DNA of 22,333 nucleotides from SIG480 sp045636165 (GCA_045636165.1 JAZTWZ010000135.1:1-22333), one strand, 5' to 3'; positions 1 to 7,449 are shown, counted from the stretch's first letter. The notes: a model not told the origin generated them from the sequence alone. A program made the numbers and translations.

Positions 1-1312
1 AGCCGAAATGAAACCAGGTCTTCCTGTTACACAGGAGCAGAGAGATGAGCTGGAAAAGTACAAGGACGGCATAAATTACGAAGTAGCTGAAGCAAGAGAA
101 AAAGAAGTCCGCCATGATGTTATGTCCCATGTATATGCTTATGGTCTTCAGTGCCCGAATGCAAAGGGAATCATCCATCTCGGCGCTACAAGTTGCTATG
201 TAGGCGACAACACGGATATTATCGTAATGCGTGACGCTCTTATCCTTATTAGAAAGCGCCTTGTCAGCGTTATTTCAGCTCTCTCAAAATTTGCTGATCA
301 GTATAAGGATATGCCGACTCTCGGTTTTACTCACTACCAGCCGGCACAGCTTACTACAATCGGTAAGCGCGCAACTCTCTGGATAAACGAACTTCTCTAT
401 GACCTTTCAGAGCTCGAATTCAGAATTGATGCAATGCGCCTTCTCGGTTCAAAAGGAACAACCGGTACACAGGCAAGCTTTATGGAGCTTTTTGACGGTG
501 ATGAAGACAAAATAAAGAAGATGGAAGCTTACATCGCAGAAGAGCTTGGTTTTGACGGTGTAATTCCGGTTTCAGGTCAGACCTATTCAAGAAAGATTGA
601 CTCTATGGCACTTGCGACTCTTTCGGGTATTGCACAGAGTGCTTGCAAGTTTGCGACTGACCTTCGTCTTCTTTCTAACCTTAAGGAAATGGAGGAGCCG
701 TTTGAAAAGAATCAGATCGGTTCATCCGCTATGCCTTATAAGAGAAACCCTATGCGTTCAGAGCGAATCTGCGCATTGTCGAAGTTTGTTATAAGCACAG
801 CAAACAATCCGGCTCTCACAGCTGCTACACAGTGGTTCGAGCGTACTCTCGACGACTCGGCAAACAAGCGCCTTGCAGTTGCAGAAGCTTTCCTTGCTAC
901 GGATGCTATTCTCTGCATTTACCTCAATATTGCGTCAGGTCTCGTTGTTTATCCGAAGGTTGTTAAAAAACACATCATGGAAGAGCTTCCGTTTATGGCA
1001 AGTGAAAATATCATGATGGATGCTGTTAAGCGCGGCGGTGACCGTCAGGAACTTCACGAGCTTATAAGAACTCATTCTGTTGCGGCAGGAAAGAGAGTCA
1101 AGGAAGACGGCGAAGCAAATGACCTCATAGACCGAATCGCACACGACCCTGCATTCGGTATGTCAAAAGAAGAGATTGAAAAGAATCTCGACCCGAAGAA
1201 TTATACGGGAAGATCCGCATCTCAGGTTACTGAATTTATTGAAGAGTATGTTAAACCTGCAATCTCAAAATACATTTCAGAGATAAATACAGAAGCAGAG
1301 CTTAAAGTTTAA
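1..1312 (+). CDS. purB: Adenylosuccinate lyase (5' truncated by window edge)
   Basis: Adenylosuccinate lyase acts twice in purine synthesis: it releases fumarate from SAICAR to give AICAR and from adenylosuccinate to give AMP, in the cytosol. The fumarase/aspartase superfamily signature GSSAMPYKRNP is present at about nt 719-751, with the conserved upstream segments HLGATSCYVGDN and GFTHYQPAQ that line the active site. The reading frame is open to the left edge (Ala-Glu codons precede the ATG at 8), so that ATG is internal and the true start lies outside the window. Family members of this type are about 475 residues, so some 40 N-terminal residues are probably missing. The C-terminus is intact and ends with TAA. 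No clear intrinsic terminator separates it from the secD promoter. Confidence 0.96.
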   Translation, partial: AEMKPGLPVTQEQRDELEKYKDGINYEVAEAREKEVRHDVMSHVYAYGLQCPNAKGIIHLGATSCYVGDNTDIIVMRDALILIRKRLVSVISALSKFADQYKDMPTLGFTHYQPAQLTTIGKRATLWINELLYDLSELEFRIDAMRLLGSKGTTGTQASFMELFDGDEDKIKKMEAYIAEELGFDGVIPVSGQTYSRKIDSMALATLSGIAQSACKFATDLRLLSNLKEMEEPFEKNQIGSSAMPYKRNPMRSERICALSKFVISTANNPALTAATQWFERTLDDSANKRLAVAEAFLATDAILCIYLNIASGLVVYPKVVKKHIMEELPFMASENIMMDAVKRGGDRQELHELIRTHSVAAGKRVKEDGEANDLIDRIAHDPAFGMSKEEIEKNLDPKNYTGRSASQVTEFIEEYVKPAISKYISEINTEAELKV

Positions 1313-1318
1313 AATATA

Positions 1319-1347
1319 TTGACTAAAATAATTTTAATATATATAAT
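1319..1347 (+). promoter_or_regulatory. Sigma-A type promoter of secDF
   Basis: TTGACT at 1319-1324 and a perfect TATAAT at 1342-1347 are separated by exactly 17 bases. It starts only seven bases after the purB stop codon. A short hairpin (TGCGG 1360-1364 with CCGCA 1371-1375) lies in the predicted 5' UTR, ahead of the secD ribosome binding site GAGGAGGT at 1383-1390. Confidence 0.85.
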
Positions 1348-1398
1348 ATTTTAGTGCTGTGCGGATAAAACCGCATAAATCAGAGGAGGTAATTACAA

Positions 1399-2697
1399 AT
1401 GAAAAAAGGCATACTTTGGTTTGTCGTTGTCCTCGTAGTAATTGCTGCATTTATTGCTACTTCGATTAACGGCTTAAACCTCGGTGCATTCGAAATTCCG
1501 AGTGCAAAAGACGGCGTTCGTCTTGGTCTTGACCTTGCAGGTGGTGCTTCAATCACTTTTGAGGCTCGTACAGAAGATGGCGCAGCTCCGTCAGCTGAAG
1601 ATATGGAAGTTACAAAGACCATCTTCCGCGCACGACTTGATGGTAAGAACTACACAGAAGCTACTATCCAGCAGGTAGGCGACAGAAGATTCACTATCGA
1701 AATTCCGTCAGTTACTGATACAGAAGAAGCAGTAGCTCTTCTCGGTAAGCCTGCAGTTCTTGAGTTCCGCGACGCTGACGATAAGGTTGTTATCGAAGGT
1801 AAGGATGTTGAGGATGCAGTTGCTCAGTTCGGTCAGGTTTCAGAGGTTGGCATGAGCGAGCACCATGTAGTGCTCAAGCTCAACTCAGATGCTCGCGAAA
1901 AGTTCAAGGATGCTACAAAGAAGGCTGCAGCCCGCGCTTCAGAGGGCAAGAACTACATTGCAATCTGCCTTGACGGTGAGCCTGTAAGTGCTCCTTTTGT
2001 TGATGCTTCTTACGCTTCAACAGGTATCGATTCAGATGAAGCTATCATCACCTTCGGCGGTGGAGAAAGCGCATCTGCAACTGGTGGCGCAGCAGCAGAA
2101 GAGCTTGCGAACTTCATCCGTTCAGGTGCTCTTCCGTTCGAGCTTGAAGAAATCGAGCTTCGTTCTGTTGGACCGACACTTGGTGAAAAGTCACTTGAGA
2201 CAAGCCTCTTTGCAGGCTTCATCGGTCTTCTCCTTGTAATGCTCTTTATGATTATCGTTTACAGACTTTCAGGTATTGTTGCAAGCGTTTCTCTTGCATT
2301 CTACACAGCTCTTATGATAGTTGTTATGGCACTTCTCAAGGTTAACCTTTCTCTTCCGGGTATCGCAGGTATCATTCTTTCAATAGGTATGGCGGTAGAT
2401 GCTAATGTCGTTATCTACGAGCGCTTCAAGGAAGAGCTTCGCCTTGGAAAGACTCTTAAGGCTTCAATTGATGCAGGCTTTAAGCGCGCATTCACAGCTA
2501 TCCTCGATTCAAATGTCACAACCCTCATTGCATCAATCGTTCTTTATTCCTTTGGTATGGGAACAATCAAGGGATTTGCAATCACATTGGGACTTGGTGT
2601 TATTATTTCAATGTTCACGGTTTTGGTTGTTTCACGCTTCCTTCTTTACCGTCTCGTTGATATGAAGATTAAGTCACCTAAGGCTTACGGTGCATAA
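1399..2697 (+). CDS. secD: Protein translocase subunit SecD
   Basis: SecD is a membrane partner of SecYEG that helps pull exported proteins out on the far side of the membrane, using proton motive force. The 432-residue protein has an N-terminal membrane segment (about residues 4-22), the SecD motif LGLDLAGG at 42-49, a large extracytoplasmic region with the P1-like domain to about residue 260, and five predicted membrane helices in the C-terminal part, including the conserved stretch IGMAVDANVVIYERFKEE. The ATG has an excellent Shine-Dalgarno GAGGAGGT nine bases upstream. It is shorter than E. coli SecD (615 residues), which is usual for Gram-positive SecD. It is separate from SecF, unlike the fused SecDF of Bacillus subtilis. 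secF follows after 13 bases. Confidence 0.96.
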   Translation: MKKGILWFVVVLVVIAAFIATSINGLNLGAFEIPSAKDGVRLGLDLAGGASITFEARTEDGAAPSAEDMEVTKTIFRARLDGKNYTEATIQQVGDRRFTIEIPSVTDTEEAVALLGKPAVLEFRDADDKVVIEGKDVEDAVAQFGQVSEVGMSEHHVVLKLNSDAREKFKDATKKAAARASEGKNYIAICLDGEPVSAPFVDASYASTGIDSDEAIITFGGGESASATGGAAAEELANFIRSGALPFELEEIELRSVGPTLGEKSLETSLFAGFIGLLLVMLFMIIVYRLSGIVASVSLAFYTALMIVVMALLKVNLSLPGIAGIILSIGMAVDANVVIYERFKEELRLGKTLKASIDAGFKRAFTAILDSNVTTLIASIVLYSFGMGTIKGFAITLGLGVIISMFTVLVVSRFLLYRLVDMKIKSPKAYGA

Positions 2698-2710
2698 GGA
2701 GGAAGAAAAG

Positions 2711-3649
2711 ATGCTTGAAAATTTAAAGAACAGATTTAACATAGTTGATAAATTCAACATATTCGGAACAATAGGCGTTATTTTTGCACTTCTCGGTATT
2801 GTTTCTTTGGTTCTTCTTCCGTTCGGCGTCAACACATTTAACTTCGACATTGACTTCCTCGGCGGAACAACAATGACATACGAAATGCATAAGACTCTCG
2901 ACAAGGCAGAGCTCGATAACATCGCAAAGATTGTTGAAGATGCAGCAGGCGTTGCACCGTCTTCAGTTCAGAAGTCAGAAGAGACACAGGTTGTTATCAA
3001 AACAACAACGCTCGACACAGAGAAGCGCGATGCAGTATTTGCTGCACTTAAAGAAGCTTATGGCTTAAACGACGGAACAACAAAGAATGAAAACGACGAA
3101 ATTATCCCGACAGATATTCTCGCTGTTGACAATGTTGACCCGGTAATGGGTGCAGACCTCCGCAACGCTGCTATCGTTTCAGCTCTTCTTGCAATTCTTT
3201 GCATGCTTATCTATATCGCAATCCGCTTTGACTGGAGATCAGGTCTTGCAGCAGTTGTAGCTCTTGCACACGATGTTTTCGTTGTTATGGGTGCATATGT
3301 AATCTTCAGAATTCCGGTAAATATGACATTTATCGCTGTTATTCTCACGATTCTCGGTTACTCTATCAACGCTACAATCGTTATCTTTGACCGTATCCGT
3401 GAAAACAGAAAGGTTCTCAAGAAGACAAGCTTTGGTGATGTTGTAAACCAGAGTATCTGGCAGACAGCAACAAGAAGCGTCAACACTACTATCACAACAC
3501 TCCTTGCAGTTGTTTTGATTGCAGTTCTCGGCGTTCCTTCAATCCGTCAGTTTGTTATTCCGCTTATTGTCGGTATCGTTGCAGGTCTTTATTCTTCAAT
3601 GTTTATCTCAGGACCTATCTGGGTTAAGCTTTCAAAGACTTCAAAGTAA
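2711..3649 (+). CDS. secF: Protein translocase subunit SecF
   Basis: SecF forms a complex with SecD and supports late steps of protein export. The protein has 312 residues: a first membrane helix (about 18-38), the SecF motif FNFDIDFLGGT at 43-53, a small extracytoplasmic domain, and five C-terminal helices with the typical segments YSINATIVIFDRIREN and RSVNTTITT. I chose the ATG at 2711, because the Shine-Dalgarno AAGGAGG (2697-2703) lies at the right distance from it. The in-frame ATG at 2690 would overlap secD and has no ribosome binding site. secD and secF form an operon closed by the terminator at 3657-3694. Confidence 0.96.
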   Translation: MLENLKNRFNIVDKFNIFGTIGVIFALLGIVSLVLLPFGVNTFNFDIDFLGGTTMTYEMHKTLDKAELDNIAKIVEDAAGVAPSSVQKSEETQVVIKTTTLDTEKRDAVFAALKEAYGLNDGTTKNENDEIIPTDILAVDNVDPVMGADLRNAAIVSALLAILCMLIYIAIRFDWRSGLAAVVALAHDVFVVMGAYVIFRIPVNMTFIAVILTILGYSINATIVIFDRIRENRKVLKKTSFGDVVNQSIWQTATRSVNTTITTLLAVVLIAVLGVPSIRQFVIPLIVGIVAGLYSSMFISGPIWVKLSKTSK

Positions 3650-3656
3650 TGTAATT

Positions 3657-3694
3657 AAACAAAGGCTTGCAAAGTCTGCAAGCCTTTGTTTTTT
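3657..3694 (+). terminator. Rho-independent terminator after secDF
   Basis: A perfect 14-bp stem (3657-3670 with 3678-3691) encloses a 7-base loop AAAGTCT and runs into a T-rich tail at 3689-3694. It lies eight bases after the secF stop. The ribosome binding site of the next gene begins three bases after the tail. Confidence 0.92.
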
Positions 3695-3707
3695 CTGAGG
3701 TGGTAAA

Positions 3708-4499
3708 ATGCGAATCGGAGTATCAAGCGCCGTAATGTATCCCGAAAAATCTGAAAAATCGTTCAAAGCACTTATAGAACAGGGTTTTGACCTCTTTGAA
3801 TTTTTCTATAATTGCGACGAGGAAATTTCAACGCCGTTTATCGACGAATTGAACAGATTGAAAGGCTCTGGTGAGATTATATCAATTCATCCATATACTG
3901 CTTTTGCGGAAGCAGTTCTGTTCTTTTCGGGATATGAGAGAAGAACAGAAGAGTCTATTGAAAAATACAAAAGAGTATTTCACTCGGCGCAAAACTTAGG
4001 CGTAAAATATTTTACATTTCACGGTGACCGCATCTACGGTCAGATTCCCGATAGCGATATTGTGTTATCTGATATCGCCGCAGAAACACTTGCTATACTT
4101 TCCGATTCTGCAAAGGAGTTTGGAATTACGCTGTGTCTTGAAAATGTTTCGTGGTGTAAATCAAAAAGCCCCACTTACATTAAATCAGTCGCCGAGAAAG
4201 TTCGTAACATCGGTTTCACGCTTGATTTAAAGCAGGCGAGACGGGCAGGGGTTGACTATTCGGAATATCTTTCAGTAATGGGAAATCGCCTTATGAATAT
4301 CCATGTAAGCGACTTTGACGATAAGTGTGACTGTCTGCTTCCGGGAACAGGGAAGTTTGACTTTAAAAAGTTCAGGGAAGATATCAAGCGCGTGGGTTAT
4401 AACGGAGATATCCTTATCGAAGTCTATTCGCAATGTTTTTCTGATGTTTCCGAGGTCTCCAAGTCGAAACACTTTCTCGAAAACATTACAAATATGTGA
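3708..4499 (+). CDS. Sugar phosphate isomerase/epimerase-like TIM-barrel protein
   Basis: This 263-residue protein belongs to the xylose isomerase-like TIM-barrel superfamily (AP endonuclease 2 fold). Family members bind a divalent metal and isomerise or epimerise sugars or related polyols, or act as hydrolases. The expected metal-binding residues sit at the ends of strands: His105 (in FHGD), Glu145 (CLENVSW), Asp173 (TLDLKQA), His199 (NIHVSD) and Glu238 (LIEVYS). The substrate cannot be told from the sequence. The ATG has a GAGGTGG ribosome binding site (3697-3703). It lies directly behind the secF terminator with no visible promoter of its own, so it may depend on read-through or on a promoter inside secF. 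It is cytosolic, with no signal peptide. Confidence 0.85.
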   Translation: MRIGVSSAVMYPEKSEKSFKALIEQGFDLFEFFYNCDEEISTPFIDELNRLKGSGEIISIHPYTAFAEAVLFFSGYERRTEESIEKYKRVFHSAQNLGVKYFTFHGDRIYGQIPDSDIVLSDIAAETLAILSDSAKEFGITLCLENVSWCKSKSPTYIKSVAEKVRNIGFTLDLKQARRAGVDYSEYLSVMGNRLMNIHVSDFDDKCDCLLPGTGKFDFKKFREDIKRVGYNGDILIEVYSQCFSDVSEVSKSKHFLENITNM

Positions 4500-4515
4500 C
4501 GATTTTGTTTTTTAC

Positions 4516-4545
4516 TTGAAATCTTATGTCAACCTGTGATATTAT
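4516..4545 (+). promoter_or_regulatory. Sigma-A type promoter of nrdR
   Basis: TTGAAA at 4516-4521 and TATTAT at 4540-4545 are 18 bases apart, with a TG one base ahead of the -10 box (extended -10). It lies in the 82-base gap before nrdR and gives a leader of about 30 bases. Confidence 0.7.
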
Positions 4546-4581
4546 TTTTTCAGTAAAGTTTCCTTTTCGGAGGTATTATTT

Positions 4582-5034
4582 ATGAAATGTCCTTTTTGCG
4601 GTTATTTAGAAAGCAAGGTTCTTGACTCCAGACCTGCAGAGGGTGGCGGTTCTATCCGTCGCCGTCGCGAGTGTCTTTCTTGCCAGAAGCGTTTTACTAC
4701 ATACGAAATGGTCGAAAGTATGCCGCTTTATGTCATTAAGAATGACGGTTCCCGTCAGCTCTTTGACAAAAACAAGCTTCTTTCGGGAATGCTCAGAGCT
4801 TGTGTAAAGCGTCCTGTTCCCATCCATAAGCTTGAAGAAGTTGCAAACGAAATTGAGCAGACTCTTCAGAACACTATGGAAAAAGAAGTTTCGAGCAGCA
4901 AAATCGGTGAAATGATTATGAAGCACCTTAAAGAGATTGACCAGGTTGCTTATGTCCGCTTCGTATCGGTTTATCGCTCTTTTGAAGATGTTGAGTCTTT
5001 CCTTGCAGAGCTTAACTGCCTTAAATCTGAATAA
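4582..5034 (+). CDS. nrdR: Transcriptional repressor NrdR
   Basis: NrdR senses ATP/dATP and represses ribonucleotide reductase genes by binding NrdR boxes. The 150-residue protein has the full family layout and length: a zinc ribbon with Cys3, Cys6, Cys31 and Cys34, the arginine-rich segment SIRRRREC in between, and an ATP-cone domain from about residue 49 to 139. A good Shine-Dalgarno (GGAGGT, 4569-4574) precedes the ATG. It has its own promoter. No ribonucleotide reductase gene is in the window, so its targets are elsewhere. The stop codon is one base from the end of the convergent DUF4363 gene, so any terminator of nrdR must lie inside that gene. Confidence 0.97.
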   Translation: MKCPFCGYLESKVLDSRPAEGGGSIRRRRECLSCQKRFTTYEMVESMPLYVIKNDGSRQLFDKNKLLSGMLRACVKRPVPIHKLEEVANEIEQTLQNTMEKEVSSSKIGEMIMKHLKEIDQVAYVRFVSVYRSFEDVESFLAELNCLKSE

Positions 5035-5035
5035 T

Positions 5036-5416
5036 TTAAAGAATGTTATTGAAAGTGAGCTTATCCGATTCGGAAAGCTCACTTAATCTTCTTAAGAAGA
5101 TTTTTATATTAGAAAAGCTTTCATTTTTATCTTTTAATTCCACTGCGATTTCGATATTTGTCAATATATCTGAAAGTCGCTCAATATCCTCGTGTATAAG
5201 ATAGCTTTCAAGCGTGTGAGAATTCTTTATGAAGTTTTCACGCGCATCTTTTATTTTCGTATTTGCCGCATCCCAGTTTCCTGACTGTATATCAACTTCG
5301 CAACCGAGGCAATATTCAATAAGCTCGCCGGTTATCCTGTCTGTGGTGATGTTTGTTATAATCGCGAGCGTAATTATTATTAAAAAGAGAGATGCACCTA
5401 CGATTGTCTCTTTCAT
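5036..5416 (-). CDS. DUF4363 family protein
   Basis: A 126-residue protein of unknown function that resembles the DUF4363 family, which is typically encoded next to DUF421 proteins as here. It has one N-terminal hydrophobic segment (about residues 5-22), which is either a membrane anchor or an uncleaved signal. A mostly helical, charged region follows and is probably extracytoplasmic. There is a pair of cysteines (CLGC) near residue 37-40. The ATG overlaps the stop of the upstream DUF421 gene by 4 bases (ATGA, 5413-5416), which implies translational coupling. The ribosome binding site AAGGAGA lies inside the end of that gene. The function is unknown and I do not assign one. Confidence 0.8.
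   Translation of the reverse strand: MKETIVGASLFLIIITLAIITNITTDRITGELIEYCLGCEVDIQSGNWDAANTKIKDARENFIKNSHTLESYLIHEDIERLSDILTNIEIAVELKDKNESFSNIKIFLRRLSELSESDKLTFNNIL
5053..5106. terminator. Tandem inverted repeats at the nrdR / DUF4363 junction
   Basis: Two adjacent inverted repeats lie just past the nrdR stop, inside the last codons of the convergent DUF4363 gene. The first is AAGTGAGCTT (5053-5062) with AAGCTCACTT (5075-5084), extended by TCCG/CGGA (5064-5067/5071-5074). The second is AATCTTC (5085-5091) with GAAGATT (5096-5102), which runs into TTTAT on the plus strand. On the plus strand they could together terminate nrdR. The second stem is AT-rich, so it may be a weak terminator. On the minus strand they fall before the DUF4363 stop, so they should not end that transcript. 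Confidence 0.5.
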
Positions 5417-6093
5417 TTCTTTCTCTCCTTCGGTATGATTAAGGTTTTACCGCTTCTATCCGCCTGCATCAGAAAAACTTGTTCTATTGAAGAAACGTTC
5501 TGTTTCTTAAGTTGTTTAAAAACCCATTTTTTGTCTTTTCCGAGAATCGCAACTTCGCTTGCAACATAAACGCCGTCAGATATAATAGTGTACGGAAGAA
5601 AGTTTTTTTCATCCGTTATATTCATGTCCTCACGGGTCACAGGGTCGTTTTTTGAAAAAGGGAAGACGCTGAGTTCGCCGTTAGATTCCAGAATCGCATA
5701 TTTTATGTCGCTGATATTTAAAAAGCCTTTCAGGCGTATCTCTTCTAAAAGCTCGTCCAGCGTTATACGGAGCTTTCGCATTTCGTCCTGCTTTATCTTT
5801 CCGTTTTCTATCAGTATGTTGATTTTTCCGACTGCAATTTTCCGAATTCTGCTATATCGTATGAACACCGTCGAAATTATAATTTCAAGCCCGAGCAGGG
5901 TCAGAATAGGAACGATTCCGTGGAGAAGAGGAACAGAGGTGCTCTGCATCGGGATCGTCGCAAGCTCTGAAACAAGAAGTGTTACAACAAATTCAGAAGG
6001 GGACAGTTCTCCCACCTGACGCTTTCCCATAGCGCGTAGTGCCGCGATAATAAGGATATATAGAATGATAGTTCTTATGAATGATATTGTCAT
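5413..6093 (-). CDS. DUF421 domain membrane protein (YetF/YcaP family)
   Basis: A 226-residue protein of the DUF421 (YetF/YcaP) family. Three hydrophobic segments (about residues 5-22, 34-49 and 57-78) make up the membrane part, with the family-typical motif AMGKRQVGELSPSEFV at 21-36. A soluble domain of mixed alpha/beta character follows, from about residue 85 to the end. The biochemical role of the family is not known. In spore-forming Bacilli, DUF421-containing proteins have been linked to spore membrane properties, but that cannot be read from this sequence. It is the first gene of a two-gene minus-strand operon with DUF4363. The start has AGAAGG about six bases ahead. I found no convincing promoter in the short region shared with the tRNA promoter. 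Confidence 0.88.
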   Translation of the reverse strand: MTISFIRTIILYILIIAALRAMGKRQVGELSPSEFVVTLLVSELATIPMQSTSVPLLHGIVPILTLLGLEIIISTVFIRYSRIRKIAVGKINILIENGKIKQDEMRKLRITLDELLEEIRLKGFLNISDIKYAILESNGELSVFPFSKNDPVTREDMNITDEKNFLPYTIISDGVYVASEVAILGKDKKWVFKQLKKQNVSSIEQVFLMQADRSGKTLIIPKERKK

Positions 6094-6126
6094 ATAAAAC
6101 CTTCTTTAAAAAAATTAAATTTATAC

Positions 6127-6155
6127 TTGAAACTTTAAAAAATGTATGCTATACT
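6127..6155 (+). promoter_or_regulatory. Promoter of tRNA-Pro
   Basis: TTGAAA (6127-6132) and TATACT (6150-6155) have a 17-base spacer, and TGC ahead of the -10 box makes it an extended -10. Transcription should begin near 6162, about eight bases before the mature tRNA. Confidence 0.88.
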
Positions 6156-6169
6156 TTTATAGTTGATAT

Positions 6170-6246
6170 CCGGGTGTGGCGCAGCTTGGTAGCGCGCTTG
6201 AATGGGGTTCAAGAGGCCGCAGGTTCGACTCCTGTCACTCGGACCA
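6170..6246 (+). tRNA. tRNA-Pro (anticodon GGG)
   Basis: All cloverleaf elements can be drawn by hand. The acceptor stem is CCGGGTG with CACTCGG (one G-U pair), and the D stem is GCGC/GCGC. The anticodon stem is CTTGA/TCAAG with loop ATGGGGT, so the anticodon is GGG at 6204-6206. The T stem is GCAGG/CCTGT with loop TTCGACT. The discriminator A and a genomically encoded CCA close the 77-base gene. The C1-G72 pair and A73 are typical of bacterial tRNA-Pro. It reads CCC and CCU codons. The gene stands alone between its promoter and its terminator. Confidence 0.97.
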
Positions 6247-6249
6247 ACA

Positions 6250-6281
6250 AAAAAGCATCTTGCTTTGCAAGATGCTTTTTT
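6250..6281. terminator. Terminator after tRNA-Pro, possibly bidirectional
   Basis: A perfect 14-bp stem (6250-6263 with 6267-6280) with a 3-base loop begins four bases after the tRNA. The 3' arm ends in five Ts and continues TATTTT. The 5' arm begins with an A-run, so on the minus strand the hairpin is also followed by Ts. It can therefore serve the convergent pseudouridine synthase gene that ends at 6311. Confidence 0.88.
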
Positions 6282-6310
6282 ATTTTGCTTATTTTTCCTT
6301 GGAGTATTCG

Positions 6311-7264
6311 TTATCCAAACAATTTTTCTTTAAATGGAATTTCTTTTATGGTAAAGGTCTTTCCGTTTAAGTATTCAAGTGCGCCTGACGGGGTTTTAAA
6401 GCTGAAAACAAGCTTATATGAGCAGAGCGCCTGATACTTCATACCATATTGTTTATTTACGGCGTTTTTGCCGTATTTGCCGTCTCCGACAAGCGGATGA
6501 CCTGCGTACGCCATCTGCGCTCTTATTTGATGAGTTCTTCCTGTTATAAGCTCACATTCAACGAGTGAGATGTCTCCGTTTGTCTTGAGAGTAGAATACT
6601 TCGTTATTGCAGTTTTTGCGCCGGGGGAAGGAGCCGGGCGGACATAAACGCGGTTTTCCTTCGCGTCCTTGAAAATATATCCCTTGAGTGTGCCTGCTTT
6701 GGGCTTTGGTGTTCCGATAACTGCACATAGATAAAACTTCGAAAGCTCGCGGTTCTTTATTTTATCATTCATTATGCGAAGCGCTTCGGCGTTTTTTGCG
6801 GCAATTACGATGCCTGAGGTATTGCGGTCTATTCTGTTGCAAAGAGCAGGGATAAAGGCGTTTTCTTCCTCGGGAACCCATTCTCCTTTGTGAGCGAGAT
6901 ACGAAAGCATCTGCGAAAGGAGAGTTTCTCCGCCTGCATCGTCATCGTGAACAGAAATTCCTGCAGGCTTATTCAGAAGAAGGATGTTTTCGTCTTCGTA
7001 TATAATATTCGGAAAAGATGAGGCGAGTTTTGTTTCAGCCTTTTTTGCACGGTTTGTTTCAAAAAACTCGTCGTTTAAATACATCGAAACCTTATCACCG
7101 ACCGAAAGACGCATATCTGCCTTTGCGCGTGCAGAGTTTACCTTAATACGCTTTAAGCGGATATATTTCTGTATAAGGTTTGAGGGAAGCGAGGGAACAG
7201 CCTTTGAAACAAACTTATCAAGCCTCGTTTCCGCATCATTTTTATTTATTGTAAATTCTTTCAT
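6311..7264 (-). CDS. RluA-family pseudouridine synthase (RluC/RluD-like)
   Basis: A 317-residue RNA pseudouridine synthase that converts specific uridines in rRNA (or possibly tRNA) to pseudouridine. An N-terminal S4 RNA-binding domain covers about residues 13-60, followed by the catalytic RluA domain with the strand LLLNKPAGISVH and the motif NRIDRNTSG, whose Asp146 is the expected nucleophile. Family members usually have HRLD here, so the first residue of the motif varies. The later motifs GRTHQIRAQMAY and HPLVGDGKYG are canonical. The exact target position cannot be deduced, so I give no symbol. It is preceded by AGAGGT at a normal distance and by its own promoter, and stands alone. Confidence 0.93.
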   Translation of the reverse strand: MKEFTINKNDAETRLDKFVSKAVPSLPSNLIQKYIRLKRIKVNSARAKADMRLSVGDKVSMYLNDEFFETNRAKKAETKLASSFPNIIYEDENILLLNKPAGISVHDDDAGGETLLSQMLSYLAHKGEWVPEEENAFIPALCNRIDRNTSGIVIAAKNAEALRIMNDKIKNRELSKFYLCAVIGTPKPKAGTLKGYIFKDAKENRVYVRPAPSPGAKTAITKYSTLKTNGDISLVECELITGRTHQIRAQMAYAGHPLVGDGKYGKNAVNKQYGMKYQALCSYKLVFSFKTPSGALEYLNGKTFTIKEIPFKEKLFG

Positions 7265-7296
7265 TTGCTACCTCTGTTACGATTTTTCTAATAAAC

Positions 7297-7325
7297 AGTA
7301 TATCAAAAAACTATAAAAAGTTCAA
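7297..7325 (-). promoter_or_regulatory. Promoter of the pseudouridine synthase gene
   Basis: Read on the minus strand, TTGAAC (7325-7320) and TATACT (7302-7297) are separated by exactly 17 bases. The -10 box lies about 33 bases ahead of the start codon. It is divergent from the rplS promoter, with about 26 bases between the two -35 boxes. Confidence 0.8.
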
Positions 7326-7351
7326 TTAGTATTAAAAAAATAAAATTATGC

Positions 7352-7380
7352 TTGATTTTTAGTTTTAGATGTGGTATTAT
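7352..7380 (+). promoter_or_regulatory. Promoter of rplS and downstream genes
   Basis: TTGATT (7352-7357) and TATTAT (7375-7380) lie 17 bases apart, with TGG just before the -10 box (extended -10). Transcription should begin near 7387 and give a leader of about 72 bases. Confidence 0.8.
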
Positions 7381-7399
7381 ATCCTAGTCATATAACGGT

Positions 7400-7449
7400 C
7401 GGTCCTCTGTCTTCTATGTTAAGGCACGAACGGCTATGAAGAAGGGAGG
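7400..7449 (+). promoter_or_regulatory. Structured rplS leader that can mask the ribosome binding site
   Basis: CCTC (7404-7407) can pair with GAGG (7446-7449), and CTTC (7411-7414) with GAAG (7438-7441). This gives a two-part stem separated by an internal loop. The GAGG arm is part of the rplS Shine-Dalgarno (GGGAGG, 7444-7449). A ribosomal protein L19 leader is a described RNA family in Firmicutes, and this position and layout fit it. I could not check the match to that family, so assignment is by location and pairing only. Confidence 0.5.

Noticed and set aside
2690..2710. Upstream ATG for secF
   Set aside because: It overlaps secD and would translate the secF ribosome binding site; the ATG at 2711 is correctly spaced.
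4606..5082. 158-codon open frame on the minus strand across nrdR
   Set aside because: It is the antisense shadow of nrdR, whose zinc ribbon and ATP cone are unmistakable; the minus frame has no family features and no good ribosome binding site.
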